Positions 44,718 to 53,469 are shown, counted from the first letter of the stretch. The stretch: 64,000 nucleotides of DNA from Kiloniella laminariae (GCF_027214005.1 NZ_JAPWGY010000001.1:744001-808000); one strand, 5' to 3'. Notes: generated by a model not told the origin, from the sequence alone. Translations and numbers: made by a program.

Positions 44718-45224
44718 ATGAACAAAATCGCCGGCAGTGAGCTGCGCAAGATGCCGCAAGTCAGGCTGGAGCGTTTGCCAGAGCGTGCCTTTGCCGACTG
44801 GAAGGCGCAGGGGATCAAGGGATATGCTGCGGACAAGCGCAAGAGCCATGGCTATAGTGCTGAAGATGCCCTGAAGCTTTCCACCGACTCATTCGCGCGC
44901 AGCTTGCCACAGGGCCTCGCAACACCGGACAATCATATCTTTCAGGTGCTGAATGGGCAGGATCAGGTGGTTGGCTCTGTCTGGTTTGCCGTGCAGGAGG
45001 ACTACGGGCTGCGCCGGGCCTTTATCTATGACATTGTGATTGTCGAGCGCGAAAGACGCAAGGGCTATGGCCGCGCGACCATGGCGGCACTGGAGGGGGA
45101 AGTGCGCAAGCTGGGAATCAAGACACTGGGGCTGCATGTTTTTGCTTTTAACAAGGCGGCAGAACAGCTTTATCGCTGGCTTGGCTATCAGGTCACTGAT
45201 CTGACAATGGAAAAGAAACTCTGA
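44718..45224 (+). CDS. GNAT-family N-acetyltransferase, 168 aa
   Basis: Motif A is YDIVIVERERRKGYGRATMAALEGEV with the acetyl-CoA loop RRKGYG, followed by LGLHVFAFNKAAEQLYRWLGYQVTDLTMEKKL (motif B, with the N-x-x-A-x-x-L-Y pattern). The ATG at 44718 follows GAGGGAGAGGAAAGA. The substrate is unknown; the HVFAFNKAAxxLY form is common in acetyltransferases of small amines or protein N-termini. Confidence 0.9.
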   Translation: MNKIAGSELRKMPQVRLERLPERAFADWKAQGIKGYAADKRKSHGYSAEDALKLSTDSFARSLPQGLATPDNHIFQVLNGQDQVVGSVWFAVQEDYGLRRAFIYDIVIVERERRKGYGRATMAALEGEVRKLGIKTLGLHVFAFNKAAEQLYRWLGYQVTDLTMEKKL

Positions 45225-45622
45225 CGTCCCAGTATTATTCCCAGTAGCCTTGTGGGTAATTTTTCTGGGTAATTGTTCCGGTTTGGGCTTTCAGCTTTCC
45301 GGAAAATAAGGAAATCCGGTTTCAAAGGCCTATCAGGCGATCTGTTATTGTATCTCAGCCAGATTTTTCGATATTTTTTTACCTCGGTCATTACAGCCTG
45401 TGGTTTATGTTTCCGGTTAATGGTTCAGTACTGACTATTTTTTCATAGCTCTATCACCAGCTTGGCGACTAAAAACAAGCCATAGGTTGTGTAGTCCTTG
45501 TTTTTAAAGCAAAAGATTGTTTTTTATTGCGTGAAGAACATCATGAGAGTGACAGAATTTACCATTTTCAATGAGAGAATGTGCTAGACTCATCCTGAGG
45601 GGAACTCGTTTTGGAGATCCTG
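45225..45622. other. Intergenic region without recognisable gene
   Basis: A 390-bp AT-rich spacer. 45240-45290 has short TGGGTAATT repeats. No hairpin with a T-run or conserved element is evident. It presumably holds the promoter of the solute-binding-protein gene. Confidence 0.4.
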
Positions 45623-46495
45623 ATGGTAAATATTTTCTGGCTTCGCAGGGCGTGTATCCTGTTCCTGTCTATCGTCGGTTTTTCGGCGCAGTGTCTGGGC
45701 CAGAATTCGGCCCCCAATTCGGCTCAGGGTTCGACCGAGGGTTCGGTGCTGGAATTTTATACTGAAAATTTTCCACCCTACAATTATCTTGAAAATGGTG
45801 AGCTCAAGGGAATTGCCAGCTCTACCATCAACGAACTGGCGGCAGAAGTCGGTGAGGAACCGGAAATTTCAGTTATGGCCTGGCCCAGGGCCTTTAAAAT
45901 GGCGCAGGAAAAGCCTGACCGTGCAATATTCTCGATGGTTCGAACCCCCGAACGGGAAGATCTGTTTCAGTGGGTCGGCCCTTTGCAAACTATTCGTCTG
46001 GCTCTCTACAGCGCCAGCAGCAATGCAGAGCGCTATAAAGGCAGCAATGCGGAAAATATCGAACTGGCCAAACAGGCGGGAACCATTTCCGTTCAGTTCA
46101 AGGGGGCGGGGTACGAAATCCTTACAAAGCTCGGGTTCGTGAACCTGAGCCCGATCCAGGATATCGGGGAAAGTTTTTCGCTCTTGTTGAACCGTCGCCA
46201 TGACCTGATGCAGATGTCGGATGCCTATGTCGATTATATGATTGAGCAAAAACATATTTCGGCCGGGGAAATCACCCAGATAGCTGTGATTGGTGAGTTT
46301 GATATCTATCTTGCTTTTTCCAGGATGACAGCTGAAGTCGTGGTCGAGAGATGGCGCCAGGCATTGGAGGTGCTGAAAAAAAAGCAGACAAAGATTGAGC
46401 AGAGCAGTTCTCACCCTGGTATCGGCATTGTCGAGGAGATGTTGCCGGGTTCCTCTGCACAGGAGAAAGCGGTGCTTTACAGCCGTGTGATGTAA
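45623..46495 (+). CDS. Orphan solute-binding protein (SBP_bac_3 type)
   Basis: About 290 residues. The ATG at 45623 has GGAG six bases upstream. The signal is ACILFLSIVGFSAQCLGQ, followed by a low-complexity linker (NSAPNSAQGSTEGS) encoded by a GGTTCG/AATTCGGC microrepeat. The mature motifs are FYTENFPPYNYLENGELKGIASSTINELA, VMAWPRAFKMAQEKPDRAIFSMVRTPERED and FQWVGPL. This FPPYNY subgroup is widespread as solo binding proteins in Gamma- and Alphaproteobacteria. Confidence 0.8.
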   Translation: MVNIFWLRRACILFLSIVGFSAQCLGQNSAPNSAQGSTEGSVLEFYTENFPPYNYLENGELKGIASSTINELAAEVGEEPEISVMAWPRAFKMAQEKPDRAIFSMVRTPEREDLFQWVGPLQTIRLALYSASSNAERYKGSNAENIELAKQAGTISVQFKGAGYEILTKLGFVNLSPIQDIGESFSLLLNRRHDLMQMSDAYVDYMIEQKHISAGEITQIAVIGEFDIYLAFSRMTAEVVVERWRQALEVLKKKQTKIEQSSSHPGIGIVEEMLPGSSAQEKAVLYSRVM

Positions 46496-46638
46496 CCTCT
46501 GTTCTGGCGGCAGGAGAGAAGGTGCTGCCGTCCGGTTTTACAGTGGTCATATTTACCCAAGCCATTTGATTCACTCGAAAATTTACGCTAAAGAATATCC
46601 CGAAGGTTTTCGTTTGAAACTTTTGGGGTAAGGGGTTC

Positions 46639-47133
46639 ATGGCGCAGGTTTTTCTGATTGTTGGCAATACCGGGGCGGGGAAAAGCACCTATGCAGCCAA
46701 GCTGGCGCAACAGGAAAAGGCCCATATCTTTGCCGTCGATGTCTGGATGAAAAATCTTTTCCTGATGGATATGCCCGACCCGGCGTCCTATGAATGGGCG
46801 CTGGAACGCACTCAACGGATCGAGGTCCAACAGCTGATCGAGACACTCGGGTTGCTGGAAAAGGGGATGAGTGTGATCCTGGACATCGGTTTCTTCGCCC
46901 GAAGCCAGCGCCAGCGGGTTGCCAATTTCCTGCGCCAAAACGACCATATACCCCAGGTCCACTATCTTGATGTCGACAAAGAGACCCGGTGGCAAAGGGT
47001 GCAGGACCGCAACAGGGGCGAGAGCGAGACCTATCAGTTCGAGGTCAGCCGCGAGGTGTTTGAATTCTGCGAGACCATTTTTGAACCGCTTGGTGAGGAA
47101 GAACGGGCGCAGGCTTTCGTCCTCAAACCCTAG
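46639..47133 (+). CDS. P-loop kinase-like ATPase (AAA_33/zeta-like), 164 aa
   Basis: Walker A is GNTGAGKST (residues 9-17). DILDIGFF holds the Walker B-like Asp, and RVQDRNRGESETYQFEV resembles the lid Arg region of small ATP-dependent kinases such as the predicted kinase/zeta-toxin superfamily. The early VDVWMKNLFLMD segment corresponds to the acceptor-binding loop. The substrate is unknown. No antitoxin-like gene is adjacent, so a metabolic or RNA kinase role is more likely than a toxin. Confidence 0.8.
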   Translation: MAQVFLIVGNTGAGKSTYAAKLAQQEKAHIFAVDVWMKNLFLMDMPDPASYEWALERTQRIEVQQLIETLGLLEKGMSVILDIGFFARSQRQRVANFLRQNDHIPQVHYLDVDKETRWQRVQDRNRGESETYQFEVSREVFEFCETIFEPLGEEERAQAFVLKP

Positions 47134-47196
47134 AAGAAAACTCCGCAGTACCTGGCCGTTCTGTTTCCTTGCCCCTTTATGAGGCCGCGTGGCCCA

Positions 47197-47523
47197 TCAG
47201 ATCTCGAGATAGCCTTCAAACGACTGTTCGAGGATCTCAACCAGTTCCGGGTCCATGTACTGATAGTGGTCCGGGATATCAAGCACATGCAGCGGGGTGT
47301 CTTCGAGGAAGTCGCGAAAATCGGTCAGCAGCCGTTTTTTGTGTTTTTGTTCCATGACAAAGATCATGTCGGCCCAGAGAATATCGTCTCCACTGAGGCA
47401 CCGCCGGGCACCGCTTGCCGTCCCGGCTGAGCGGACGGAAAATTGCGGATACTTGCGCAGCAGGGTTTCTGCGGTCGGGCTGCGCCATTTGTTTTTGCTA
47501 CAGATAAACAGAAGTTTTTGCAT
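47197..47523 (-). CDS. Low-molecular-weight phosphatase-like protein, 108 aa
   Basis: The active-site loop CSKNKWRS (Cys8 to Arg14, Ser15) fits C(x)5R-S of the LMW protein tyrosine phosphatase fold, and LDIPDHYQYMDPELVEIL provides the acidic DP-like loop. It is shorter than classical LMW-PTPs (about 150 aa) and belongs to a common short bacterial subgroup. The target is unknown. It lies 50 bp downstream of a lipoprotein gene on the same strand. Confidence 0.82.
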   Translation of the reverse strand: MQKLLFICSKNKWRSPTAETLLRKYPQFSVRSAGTASGARRCLSGDDILWADMIFVMEQKHKKRLLTDFRDFLEDTPLHVLDIPDHYQYMDPELVEILEQSFEGYLEI

Positions 47524-47573
47524 GGCTTTACCCGGTGGTTTTCAAAAGGATAAATTGCACTGTTGAGCGTCTC

Positions 47574-48080
47574 TTATTCCAGGATCTGCCGGGCGCGCAG
47601 CAAATATTTTTCCCCAGCCATCTCGCCGTTATAATAGACAAAACTGTAGCTGATTTCCAGCAGATTGACATCAACCGGGGCGGTATAGCGGATAAAGGGC
47701 AGTTCGACATCAGCCGAAAGATCGCCGAACAGCATCTTGCCATAACGCAGCTTGTAAATGTAAATCTCTCCGCCTGCTTCGCGAGGGCCGCTGTTCATTT
47801 CATCAAAGAATACCAGCTGCCGCACCCCTTCGATCTTCTGCCCGTCTGCCCGGATCTCGATGATCTTGAGGCCCCAGCGGGGGTCCTGATAGATCTCGCT
47901 GCCGGGGCGGGGGCGGATCGGAAATGTCAGGACCGGGGCATCAGGGTTGAAATCAACCTCGGTTATGAGTGACGGATTTCCGGGATCAAATTGGGCGCAG
48001 GCAGAAAGAGCGACAGGAAACAGGGCAAAGAGCAGAAACAAAGCCAGGGTTTTGTCAGATGTTTTTGTCCTGTTGCGCAT
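47574..48080 (-). CDS. Lipoprotein of unknown function, 168 aa
   Basis: A lipoprotein signal peptide (LALFLLFALFPVALSAC) puts the acylated Cys at residue 28 (LSAC lipobox). The mature protein is about 140 residues, beta-rich (AGGEIYIYKLRYGKMLF, LLEISYSFVYY), with no motif I can name. It is the upstream neighbour of the phosphatase-like gene; the two are probably co-transcribed. Confidence 0.7.
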   Translation of the reverse strand: MRNRTKTSDKTLALFLLFALFPVALSACAQFDPGNPSLITEVDFNPDAPVLTFPIRPRPGSEIYQDPRWGLKIIEIRADGQKIEGVRQLVFFDEMNSGPREAGGEIYIYKLRYGKMLFGDLSADVELPFIRYTAPVDVNLLEISYSFVYYNGEMAGEKYLLRARQILE

Positions 48081-48382
48081 TTGGTCTCTCCCAAATCTCT
48101 GCCTCTCTTGCCTTCTGGAAAGAAGAGGTCAGTAATCCAGCCTGTCGAAACAGTATGCGGCAAATATATTACTGGATCATGAGCAGAAATATCATTTTAA
48201 CAGAGGAGGTGTTTTTAAAGGGATTGAGGTGCCATTAATTCTTTTCATGGTTGTCCTGTTTCTGTAGTGTCCCCCCACTTTATCTGGGGAAGTTTTTGAC
48301 CAACGCTTTGTCTCCAATCCTTATGCCTATTGAATGAAAAACTGAGAAATCAATATGAAAGTAATATAAAGAGCGGGTGACC

Positions 48383-49645
48383 ATGATGGGAATATTTTTG
48401 AAGTTTTTCCTCTATCTTATCGGCATTATCGTTTCGATCCCTGTAATTTTCTTCCTTTACCTGACCTGGTCGCAACGTCCTTATCATGCACCTACGTTCT
48501 ATTCCCGTGTCACGGTGGATATGAAGGTTGATGGTCATGCTGTGCATATGGAACGCATAATTACGTGCAAAACGGTTCCTATGGGAGGAAACGATCTTTC
48601 CAGACTGTTTAAGAGGGTTTCTAGCCAATACGTCAGTTATCCCCGTGCCTTTGGCAGTTATCTGCCCGATGGGGCTGCCGTCATGATGTGGACACCCTAT
48701 GAGTGTGATCGTGAAGAATATCAGGATGATCGTGGTGAAACAAAGATAAGGGCAAAGCAGCTCCATCCTGACTACGTTCCCCGCATTGGCTGGACGCCTG
48801 ATACTTCGACAATGGAAACGCTCGAACTCTACATTGACCGAGATTCATTCAAATCCGATACGGCCAGAGTAACGGATCTGAAATTTCACGTCGAACTGGT
48901 CGATGATGGCATGGCCGAAAAAGAGATGACGGAACCGGACGATTTTCAGTGGTTCAGTGGTAACATTTATACAGATGGTGATTGGAAATCTTATAGAGAA
49001 GTTGGATTTAACGCCTACTACGCTTTAGTTTTAAAAGAGAAGCAATGGCGTGGCTATAATGCCATTGTTGATGCAGAACTCGATAGTTACACCCATCCCC
49101 AAATGGTTGAGCGACGACCAGAGCTTGGGGGGCAGCAACCACGGCACCTGCTATCTGGTTTATTTGCACAACAAGGTCCCGAAGGCTATGGAATAACATA
49201 TGGGTACCGTGCAGATGGAGTGCTTTATTCAGATCTTGCTGGTGGATTTCCAAAGACTGGACATGGGATAACATCAAATCCAGAAAACCGTATTGAGCAC
49301 CTCTTCCCTGAAGGGCAAGCCCTAAGGGTTAAGAGAAGTGGTCTATGGGACCGATTTGTTATGCATAGGCAAGGCCCATGGAGAATTAATGGAAAGAGAG
49401 TTACGGATAACCCCAATTTGCTGGATAATGCTATTCCATCCATGGAGATAACATTCCTGTACGGTGATACCGTTATTTCCCCTAAGTCAGGTTATCTCCC
49501 TGACCGAAAATTACACCCAAGCCTTTATCTGTATGATCCGGAAACAAAAGAAATCTTTTTGATCGAAGTTGCTGCTTTTTCAGTATACCCCGCCGTTGAA
49601 CATCCTTTGTTTCAACAGGCAGCAACAAGAGGAGTTCAGAAATGA
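48383..49645 (+). CDS. Membrane-anchored protein of unknown function, about 420 aa
   Basis: One N-terminal transmembrane helix (FFLYLIGIIVSIPVIFFLYLTW) followed by a large extracytoplasmic domain. The ATG ATG at 48383 is preferred; a GTG two codons earlier is possible. Codon use is more AT-rich than the surroundings. The next reading frame starts at an ATGA overlap (49642) but is cut short. Single-pass proteins of this shape are often immunity proteins for secreted effectors, and the truncated coupled ORF could be the effector start; this is speculative. Confidence 0.6.
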   Translation: MMGIFLKFFLYLIGIIVSIPVIFFLYLTWSQRPYHAPTFYSRVTVDMKVDGHAVHMERIITCKTVPMGGNDLSRLFKRVSSQYVSYPRAFGSYLPDGAAVMMWTPYECDREEYQDDRGETKIRAKQLHPDYVPRIGWTPDTSTMETLELYIDRDSFKSDTARVTDLKFHVELVDDGMAEKEMTEPDDFQWFSGNIYTDGDWKSYREVGFNAYYALVLKEKQWRGYNAIVDAELDSYTHPQMVERRPELGGQQPRHLLSGLFAQQGPEGYGITYGYRADGVLYSDLAGGFPKTGHGITSNPENRIEHLFPEGQALRVKRSGLWDRFVMHRQGPWRINGKRVTDNPNLLDNAIPSMEITFLYGDTVISPKSGYLPDRKLHPSLYLYDPETKEIFLIEVAAFSVYPAVEHPLFQQAATRGVQK

Positions 49646-49740
49646 CATCTGAAATACTAGGCTATGCTTTGATATCATCCCATGTGTATGACAAAAATTT
49701 TCGTGCTACTGATGAGGTTGTTACAGGGCAGTGGCACTAA
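49642..49740 (+). pseudogene. Truncated ORF coupled to the 48383 gene
   Basis: The ATG overlaps the upstream TGA as ATGA, with AGAGGAG 14-18 bases before it. The 32 residues (MTSEILGYALISSHVYDKNF... ending TGQWH) read like a genuine N-terminus. The frame ends inside the last codons of the convergent RDD gene, where composition jumps to GC-rich. It looks like the 5' stub of a longer gene removed by a deletion. Confidence 0.5.
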
Positions 49741-50750
49741 CGATAGCTGCCATAGATAAAGGCCAGACCGAGCAGGCCGAGGATCATCTGCAGGGTCAGG
49801 TCTTCGCGCTGGGCGATGACGCTGCTGGTCTTCCTGTCCCATGTGGTGATGCCATCATTCCCCAGATCAAAGCAGGCATGGACCATAAAGATCATATCGG
49901 CAATCGGCAGGCCGAAACAAAGGCCGTGCCGCCAGAGCGAAAGTTCCCGCTGCAGGGCGGACCTCAGCCCCAGCGGTTTTCCCTCGCGGTTCAGCACCCG
50001 GATGCCAAAGAACCACTTGCCGACAGAACAGCCACTCAGGCCAACAACCAGTGCATTGGCGCAGGCCAGCAGAAGGTGGATAAAGGGGTAGCTGAGCAGA
50101 ATAATCAGCCCGCCTGCAATGAGCAGAACCAGTAAGGTCCCGGGTTCAAGGCCGCTTTCGAGGGTGGTGAGCAAGAGCTGGGCAAGCTGCAGGAGCGGGC
50201 TCTTGGCCAGCCAGAGCAAAAGGCCGAGATAGAGGCTGTTATCCAGCTGGCGGGCAAAAAACCGTCGCCAGGGGTGTGGGGCGCCATCATTCCAACCTTC
50301 CACGCGTCGCCAGCTTTTAATTGCACCAGACAGACGTTGTTTCAGCGCCGGAGCCGCCGCTGTGGTTCCCTGGGCAGGGTCGCGGTCTGGAGAGAATGCC
50401 GAGGGGCTGGGGTGAGCTGATGAAGCACTGGTGCGATCAGGGCTGGTATCAGGGAAAGAGGCTCTGTCAGGAAAAGCGGGGGCTGCCGGGGAGACTGCAG
50501 AGGGCGCGTGTGTGATAACGCCGTTTGTGCCAAAGTCGTCGGGATCGTCGGGAAGTGGTCCCAGATCAAGATCCTGCAAAAAACTCCATTGATCACTTTC
50601 TTCACGGCGGACAAAGGTCTTGCTGCTGATCTGTCGGTTTTTCAGCAAAACGGCGAGTTGTTGGCGTGAAACCGGTCCCTGTTCCTGATTGTCGGTCCAG
50701 TAAATCCAGCCCAGGGATTTATGCGGCGGGGGTGAGGTCGGGTCAGCCAA
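49737..50750 (-). CDS. RDD-family membrane protein with N-terminal GYF_2 domain (1)
   Basis: A 337-residue protein. A GYF_2-like domain spans residues 12-60 (GWIYWTDNQEQGPVSRQQLAVLL, then KTFVRREESDQWSFL). A Pro/Ala/Ser-rich linker follows to residue 145. The RDD domain starts at HPWRRFFARQLDNSLY (Arg-Asp signature as RxLD) and continues with helices and CSVGKWFFGIRVLNREGKPL. The substrate role of RDD proteins is uncertain; some are sodium or solute carriers. Its start lies 8 bp inside the end of the paralogous gene upstream. Confidence 0.85.
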   Translation of the reverse strand: MADPTSPPPHKSLGWIYWTDNQEQGPVSRQQLAVLLKNRQISSKTFVRREESDQWSFLQDLDLGPLPDDPDDFGTNGVITHAPSAVSPAAPAFPDRASFPDTSPDRTSASSAHPSPSAFSPDRDPAQGTTAAAPALKQRLSGAIKSWRRVEGWNDGAPHPWRRFFARQLDNSLYLGLLLWLAKSPLLQLAQLLLTTLESGLEPGTLLVLLIAGGLIILLSYPFIHLLLACANALVVGLSGCSVGKWFFGIRVLNREGKPLGLRSALQRELSLWRHGLCFGLPIADMIFMVHACFDLGNDGITTWDRKTSSVIAQREDLTLQMILGLLGLAFIYGSYR

Positions 50751-51705
50751 GATAACCTCCGATCAGGCGGATAAGGGTCAGCCAGAGGATTACTCCGGCA
50801 ATGCTGAGGCAGATCTGCCGGGCGTCATTCGGGCGCTGGACCGGGACCAGATCAAGGGCCTGGTCCCAGGAGGTGCGTTTTGCACTTTGCAGTGTGAAAT
50901 AGCTGGTCGCCTGGGTAATAAACATGACCAGGGGTATACCCAGGGCCAGGCCATTGAGCCAGAGAAACAATTCACGCCGGAAGGCGGTGATGATGCCTAT
51001 GGTTTTGTAATTTCGGTCCAGCACGCGGATGCCAAAGATCCACTTGCCGATGGTGCCGCCTGTCACACCGATCATGAGAGCGCTCAGGAACAGGGAAAAG
51101 AATACGGTCAGGAAACCATCAATCAGGAAGCCGCCTTTGTGCAAACTCAGGAAGGAAAAGAAGCTGGTGGCAGCCGGGGCATTGACCCAGAAAAACACGG
51201 TGCCGAAAAGTGTGAAACCAATATAGCCATTAATCAGGATATCAAGCATCCGGGCAAAATAACGCCGCCAGGGATGGGGTCTCAGGTCTTTCCAGCCGTC
51301 GCGGTCGGCTTCGGTCCCGATAACCCGCATGGGTTCCAGAGGAGTTTTTTTCTTGCGGTTTTGGCTGTCCGGGGACGGATTCCTGACCGTGGTTTCAACG
51401 GCGGGATCAGGAGCGGGCCGGGCAGAAGGTTTTTCTTGCGGGGGGATCCATGATGCCCGGGCTTTGGGTGCTGTATCAGGGCGTTCGGGATCAAGCGGGT
51501 TTTTACCGCCGGAGAGGTAGCCGAATTCCTCTGGCGTCAACAGCAGGGACCTCAGTTCAACCCATTGCCAGGCCTTGGCGTTGCTGGCCCTGACCAGGCT
51601 GTCATTGGAAATCTCTCCCTGTTGCAGCAGGTTATAGAGCTGTCGTCGGGAAACCGGACCGACCTCGCCCGTTGCTCCTTTATAGTGCCACTCCAGCATC
51701 TTCAA
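50743..51705 (-). CDS. RDD-family membrane protein with N-terminal GYF_2 domain (2)
   Basis: A 320-residue paralogue of the downstream gene with the same architecture. GYF_2 (residues 4-50: WHYKGATGEVGPVSRRQLYNLLQQGE) is followed by a polar linker and then an RDD domain from HPWRRYFARMLDILINGYIGF through GTIGKWIFGIRVLDRNYKTIG. The shared layout and the 8-bp overlap show a tandem duplication kept as an operon. A start at M3 (51699) is equally possible. Confidence 0.85.
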   Translation of the reverse strand: MKMLEWHYKGATGEVGPVSRRQLYNLLQQGEISNDSLVRASNAKAWQWVELRSLLLTPEEFGYLSGGKNPLDPERPDTAPKARASWIPPQEKPSARPAPDPAVETTVRNPSPDSQNRKKKTPLEPMRVIGTEADRDGWKDLRPHPWRRYFARMLDILINGYIGFTLFGTVFFWVNAPAATSFFSFLSLHKGGFLIDGFLTVFFSLFLSALMIGVTGGTIGKWIFGIRVLDRNYKTIGIITAFRRELFLWLNGLALGIPLVMFITQATSYFTLQSAKRTSWDQALDLVPVQRPNDARQICLSIAGVILWLTLIRLIGGYLG

Positions 51706-51841
51706 TCCCTGTTAGTGAAGCTGTTTTTATTAAACTGTATCTTGAAATCCGGAGATTTTGTTGTCTCTTCTACCATTAGAAGAATAATTCCCGGATGACA
51801 ATCTGTCCGTCAGATCTCTGACAGAAACAGGAAGGACGGAG

Positions 51842-51890
51842 AGGATCAAAAAGAAAACCCCGCCCAGGCGGGGAGCTTGAGCGGGGTTTT
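51842..51890 (-). terminator. Terminator of cbtA with alternative pairings
   Basis: Read on the minus strand, CCCCGCCTGGGCGGGG forms a compact hairpin followed by TTTTCTTTTT. A competing longer stem pairs AAAACCCCGC with GCGGGGTTTT (51854-51863 and 51881-51890). It is located 36 bp past the cbtA stop. Confidence 0.8.
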
Positions 51891-51925
51891 CTGCAGAGAG
51901 TGTGCGCGTCCCTTGGCTATTGGAT

Positions 51926-52768
51926 TTATGCTTCGGTGGTTGCCAGGCGCTGCCACAGTGTGCCGGAAGTCCAGCCGAGGATAACCCAGAACAGGGCGCT
52001 GACCACGATGGACGCGGCGGCGAAATGTCCGGCCAGTTCTGGCGGGGCATTGCCGCCCAGCTCTGCGGGCTGTGGTGCGCCGATCAGGTGCGGGATCAGC
52101 AGCAGCAGCAAGCCGGCGACATGCAGCAGGCGTTTGTCGTTGAACACCATCAGCCAGAGACCGGCGGCGGTGGCAACCACAGCGCCGATCCACCAGAGCT
52201 GACGCCCTTCCAGTTCGGCTGCCATGCTGCCGGGAACTTCGGGGGGCAGCCCAAGGGCCGGAGCCAGGGTAAAGGCGGCAAAGCCCGCCAGCCCCCAGAT
52301 CACGCCGCGACGGCCACTGAGTTCGGTATTGGAAAAGACAAAACAGGCCACAAGAATGGCGGCGAAACCAACCCCGGTCAGCACGTTGGCCAGGGTGGTG
52401 AAGAGGGTGCGTTCCCATCCGTCAGCCGGACCCCAGGCTTCCTCTTCGCCGTGTCCGCCTTCGTGGGTGCCGCCAACCAGATGAAACTGGCCACTGCGGT
52501 CGTCATAAAGCGTATCGGACTGGTTCCGGGACAGGCTTCGGGACGGGTCGTTCAGGTTTTTGGGAAAGAAAGCCGCCTTGTGCAGGGCATTTTCCATCAA
52601 CTCACGCAAGATCGGGTCCGGCAAGGCGGCATGGTGATCGGGGGCCGCGTTTTCATATTCTTCCGCGTGAAGGATAATCGGTGTGGTGGTGAATTCATGG
52701 ATCACCGACAGCAGCAACCCTGCTGCTACCCCGGCAGCAATCGCCGTGGTCATAATTCTTCTCAGCAT
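51926..52768 (-). CDS. cbtA: CbtA cobalt transporter subunit
   Basis: A 280-residue inner-membrane protein with about five helices. The first (MTTAIAAGVAAGLLLSVIHEF) carries His in the family position. HEGGHGEEEAWGPADGWERTLFTTLANVLTGVGFA and the later LAPALGLPPEVPGS and FNDKRLLHVAGLLLLLIPHLIGAPQP are CbtA hallmarks. It acts with CbtB in B12-regulated cobalt uptake. It is 245 bp downstream of cbtB, separated by a large hairpin. Confidence 0.92.
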   Translation of the reverse strand: MLRRIMTTAIAAGVAAGLLLSVIHEFTTTPIILHAEEYENAAPDHHAALPDPILRELMENALHKAAFFPKNLNDPSRSLSRNQSDTLYDDRSGQFHLVGGTHEGGHGEEEAWGPADGWERTLFTTLANVLTGVGFAAILVACFVFSNTELSGRRGVIWGLAGFAAFTLAPALGLPPEVPGSMAAELEGRQLWWIGAVVATAAGLWLMVFNDKRLLHVAGLLLLLIPHLIGAPQPAELGGNAPPELAGHFAAASIVVSALFWVILGWTSGTLWQRLATTEA

Positions 52769-52927
52769 TTTCAGTCTCGTCTGGATCTCTGCCGCACCCT
52801 GATACAGACCGCCGGAAGAATTCCGGGCTCGCTGTGCTCTTTATTGTATCCGGGTGCCCTGACAGGATCACCTGAGAAGTTCACCGGATAAGAGCACTGG
52901 ACAGGATCAGGGGCGCAATCAGCATAA

Positions 52928-52989
52928 ACCGAATGACCAGACAGCCGGGAAATCAGAAAACCAATCTTCCGGCGATCAGGTCATTCGGT
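52928..52989 (-). promoter_or_regulatory. Long hairpin between cbtB and cbtA
   Basis: ACCGAATGACC (52928-52938) and GGTCATTCGGT (52979-52989) are perfect 11-bp arms, and an inner CCGG...TTCCGG pair extends the structure. It lies in the 245-bp cbtB-cbtA spacer. It could set the relative levels of the two subunits by partial termination or mRNA processing. Confidence 0.5.
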
Positions 52990-53012
52990 CATCAGCAATT
53001 CAGCGTTCGTGC

Positions 53013-53198
53013 CTAGTGGCAGGGGAACGCATAGGAATGACGAGTGTCATGGGCGGCATTGTGAATTTCCGCAGGCTGGGCAAAGCCCACGCCATAAACC
53101 ATGAAAACGCCAAAAAACATGGCAAAGCTTGCAGCAAAAACCGCAGAAGTGCGAGACTGAGTGGTCTGTGCTGTCTGTGTCTTGATCATCGTGGTCAT
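53013..53198 (-). CDS. cbtB: CbtB cobalt transporter subunit
   Basis: A 61-residue protein with one membrane helix (AVFAASFAMFFGVFMVYGVGFA) and the typical C-terminal histidine-rich tail HNAAHDTRHSYAFPCH that is thought to bind cobalt. First gene after the cobalamin riboswitch; GGAG lies 7 nt before the ATG. CbtB is a standard companion of CbtA. Confidence 0.92.
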   Translation of the reverse strand: MTTMIKTQTAQTTQSRTSAVFAASFAMFFGVFMVYGVGFAQPAEIHNAAHDTRHSYAFPCH

Positions 53199-53255
53199 CG
53201 TGTAACTCCAAAAACCGTTAACGCCCGTCGGTCAGGGTCTGTTTACAATAAAAAT

Positions 53256-53425
53256 GGCAGGTATCCTGGCTTTCGGATCAAAACTGCAACAACCTTCCCA
53301 ACCCTGCGGGCCAGTGGTGTTTTGTTGCAGCTCCCCGTTTACAGTTGCGGGCGCAGCTCCGGCTTAAGATCCCCTGATGGGCAGATCCCTCCGTATTCCC
53401 TATTAACCCCCGGGCATCCAACCCT
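53256..53425 (-). ncRNA. Cobalamin riboswitch controlling cbtBA
   Basis: On the minus strand the elements come in the expected order: GGATGCCC, AATAGGGAATACGG, the core GCGCCCGCAACTGTAA, CCACTGG, GGGAAGG, and the terminal B12 box AGCCAGGATACCTGCC at 53256-53271. All match the B12-element consensus (the box differs from AGYCAGGAGACCTGCC at one position). It ends about 58 bp before the cbtB ATG. Expected action is repression of cobalt uptake when adenosylcobalamin is plentiful. The 5' boundary is approximate. Confidence 0.93.
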
Positions 53426-53469
53426 TGAGGGGGGGCCATTCACGTGAGGGATAAACTATCCCCGATCCG

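Noticed and set aside
46639-47133. Zeta-type toxin
   Set aside because: The P-loop kinase fold fits, but no epsilon-like antitoxin is adjacent and the zeta-specific substrate motifs are not seen.
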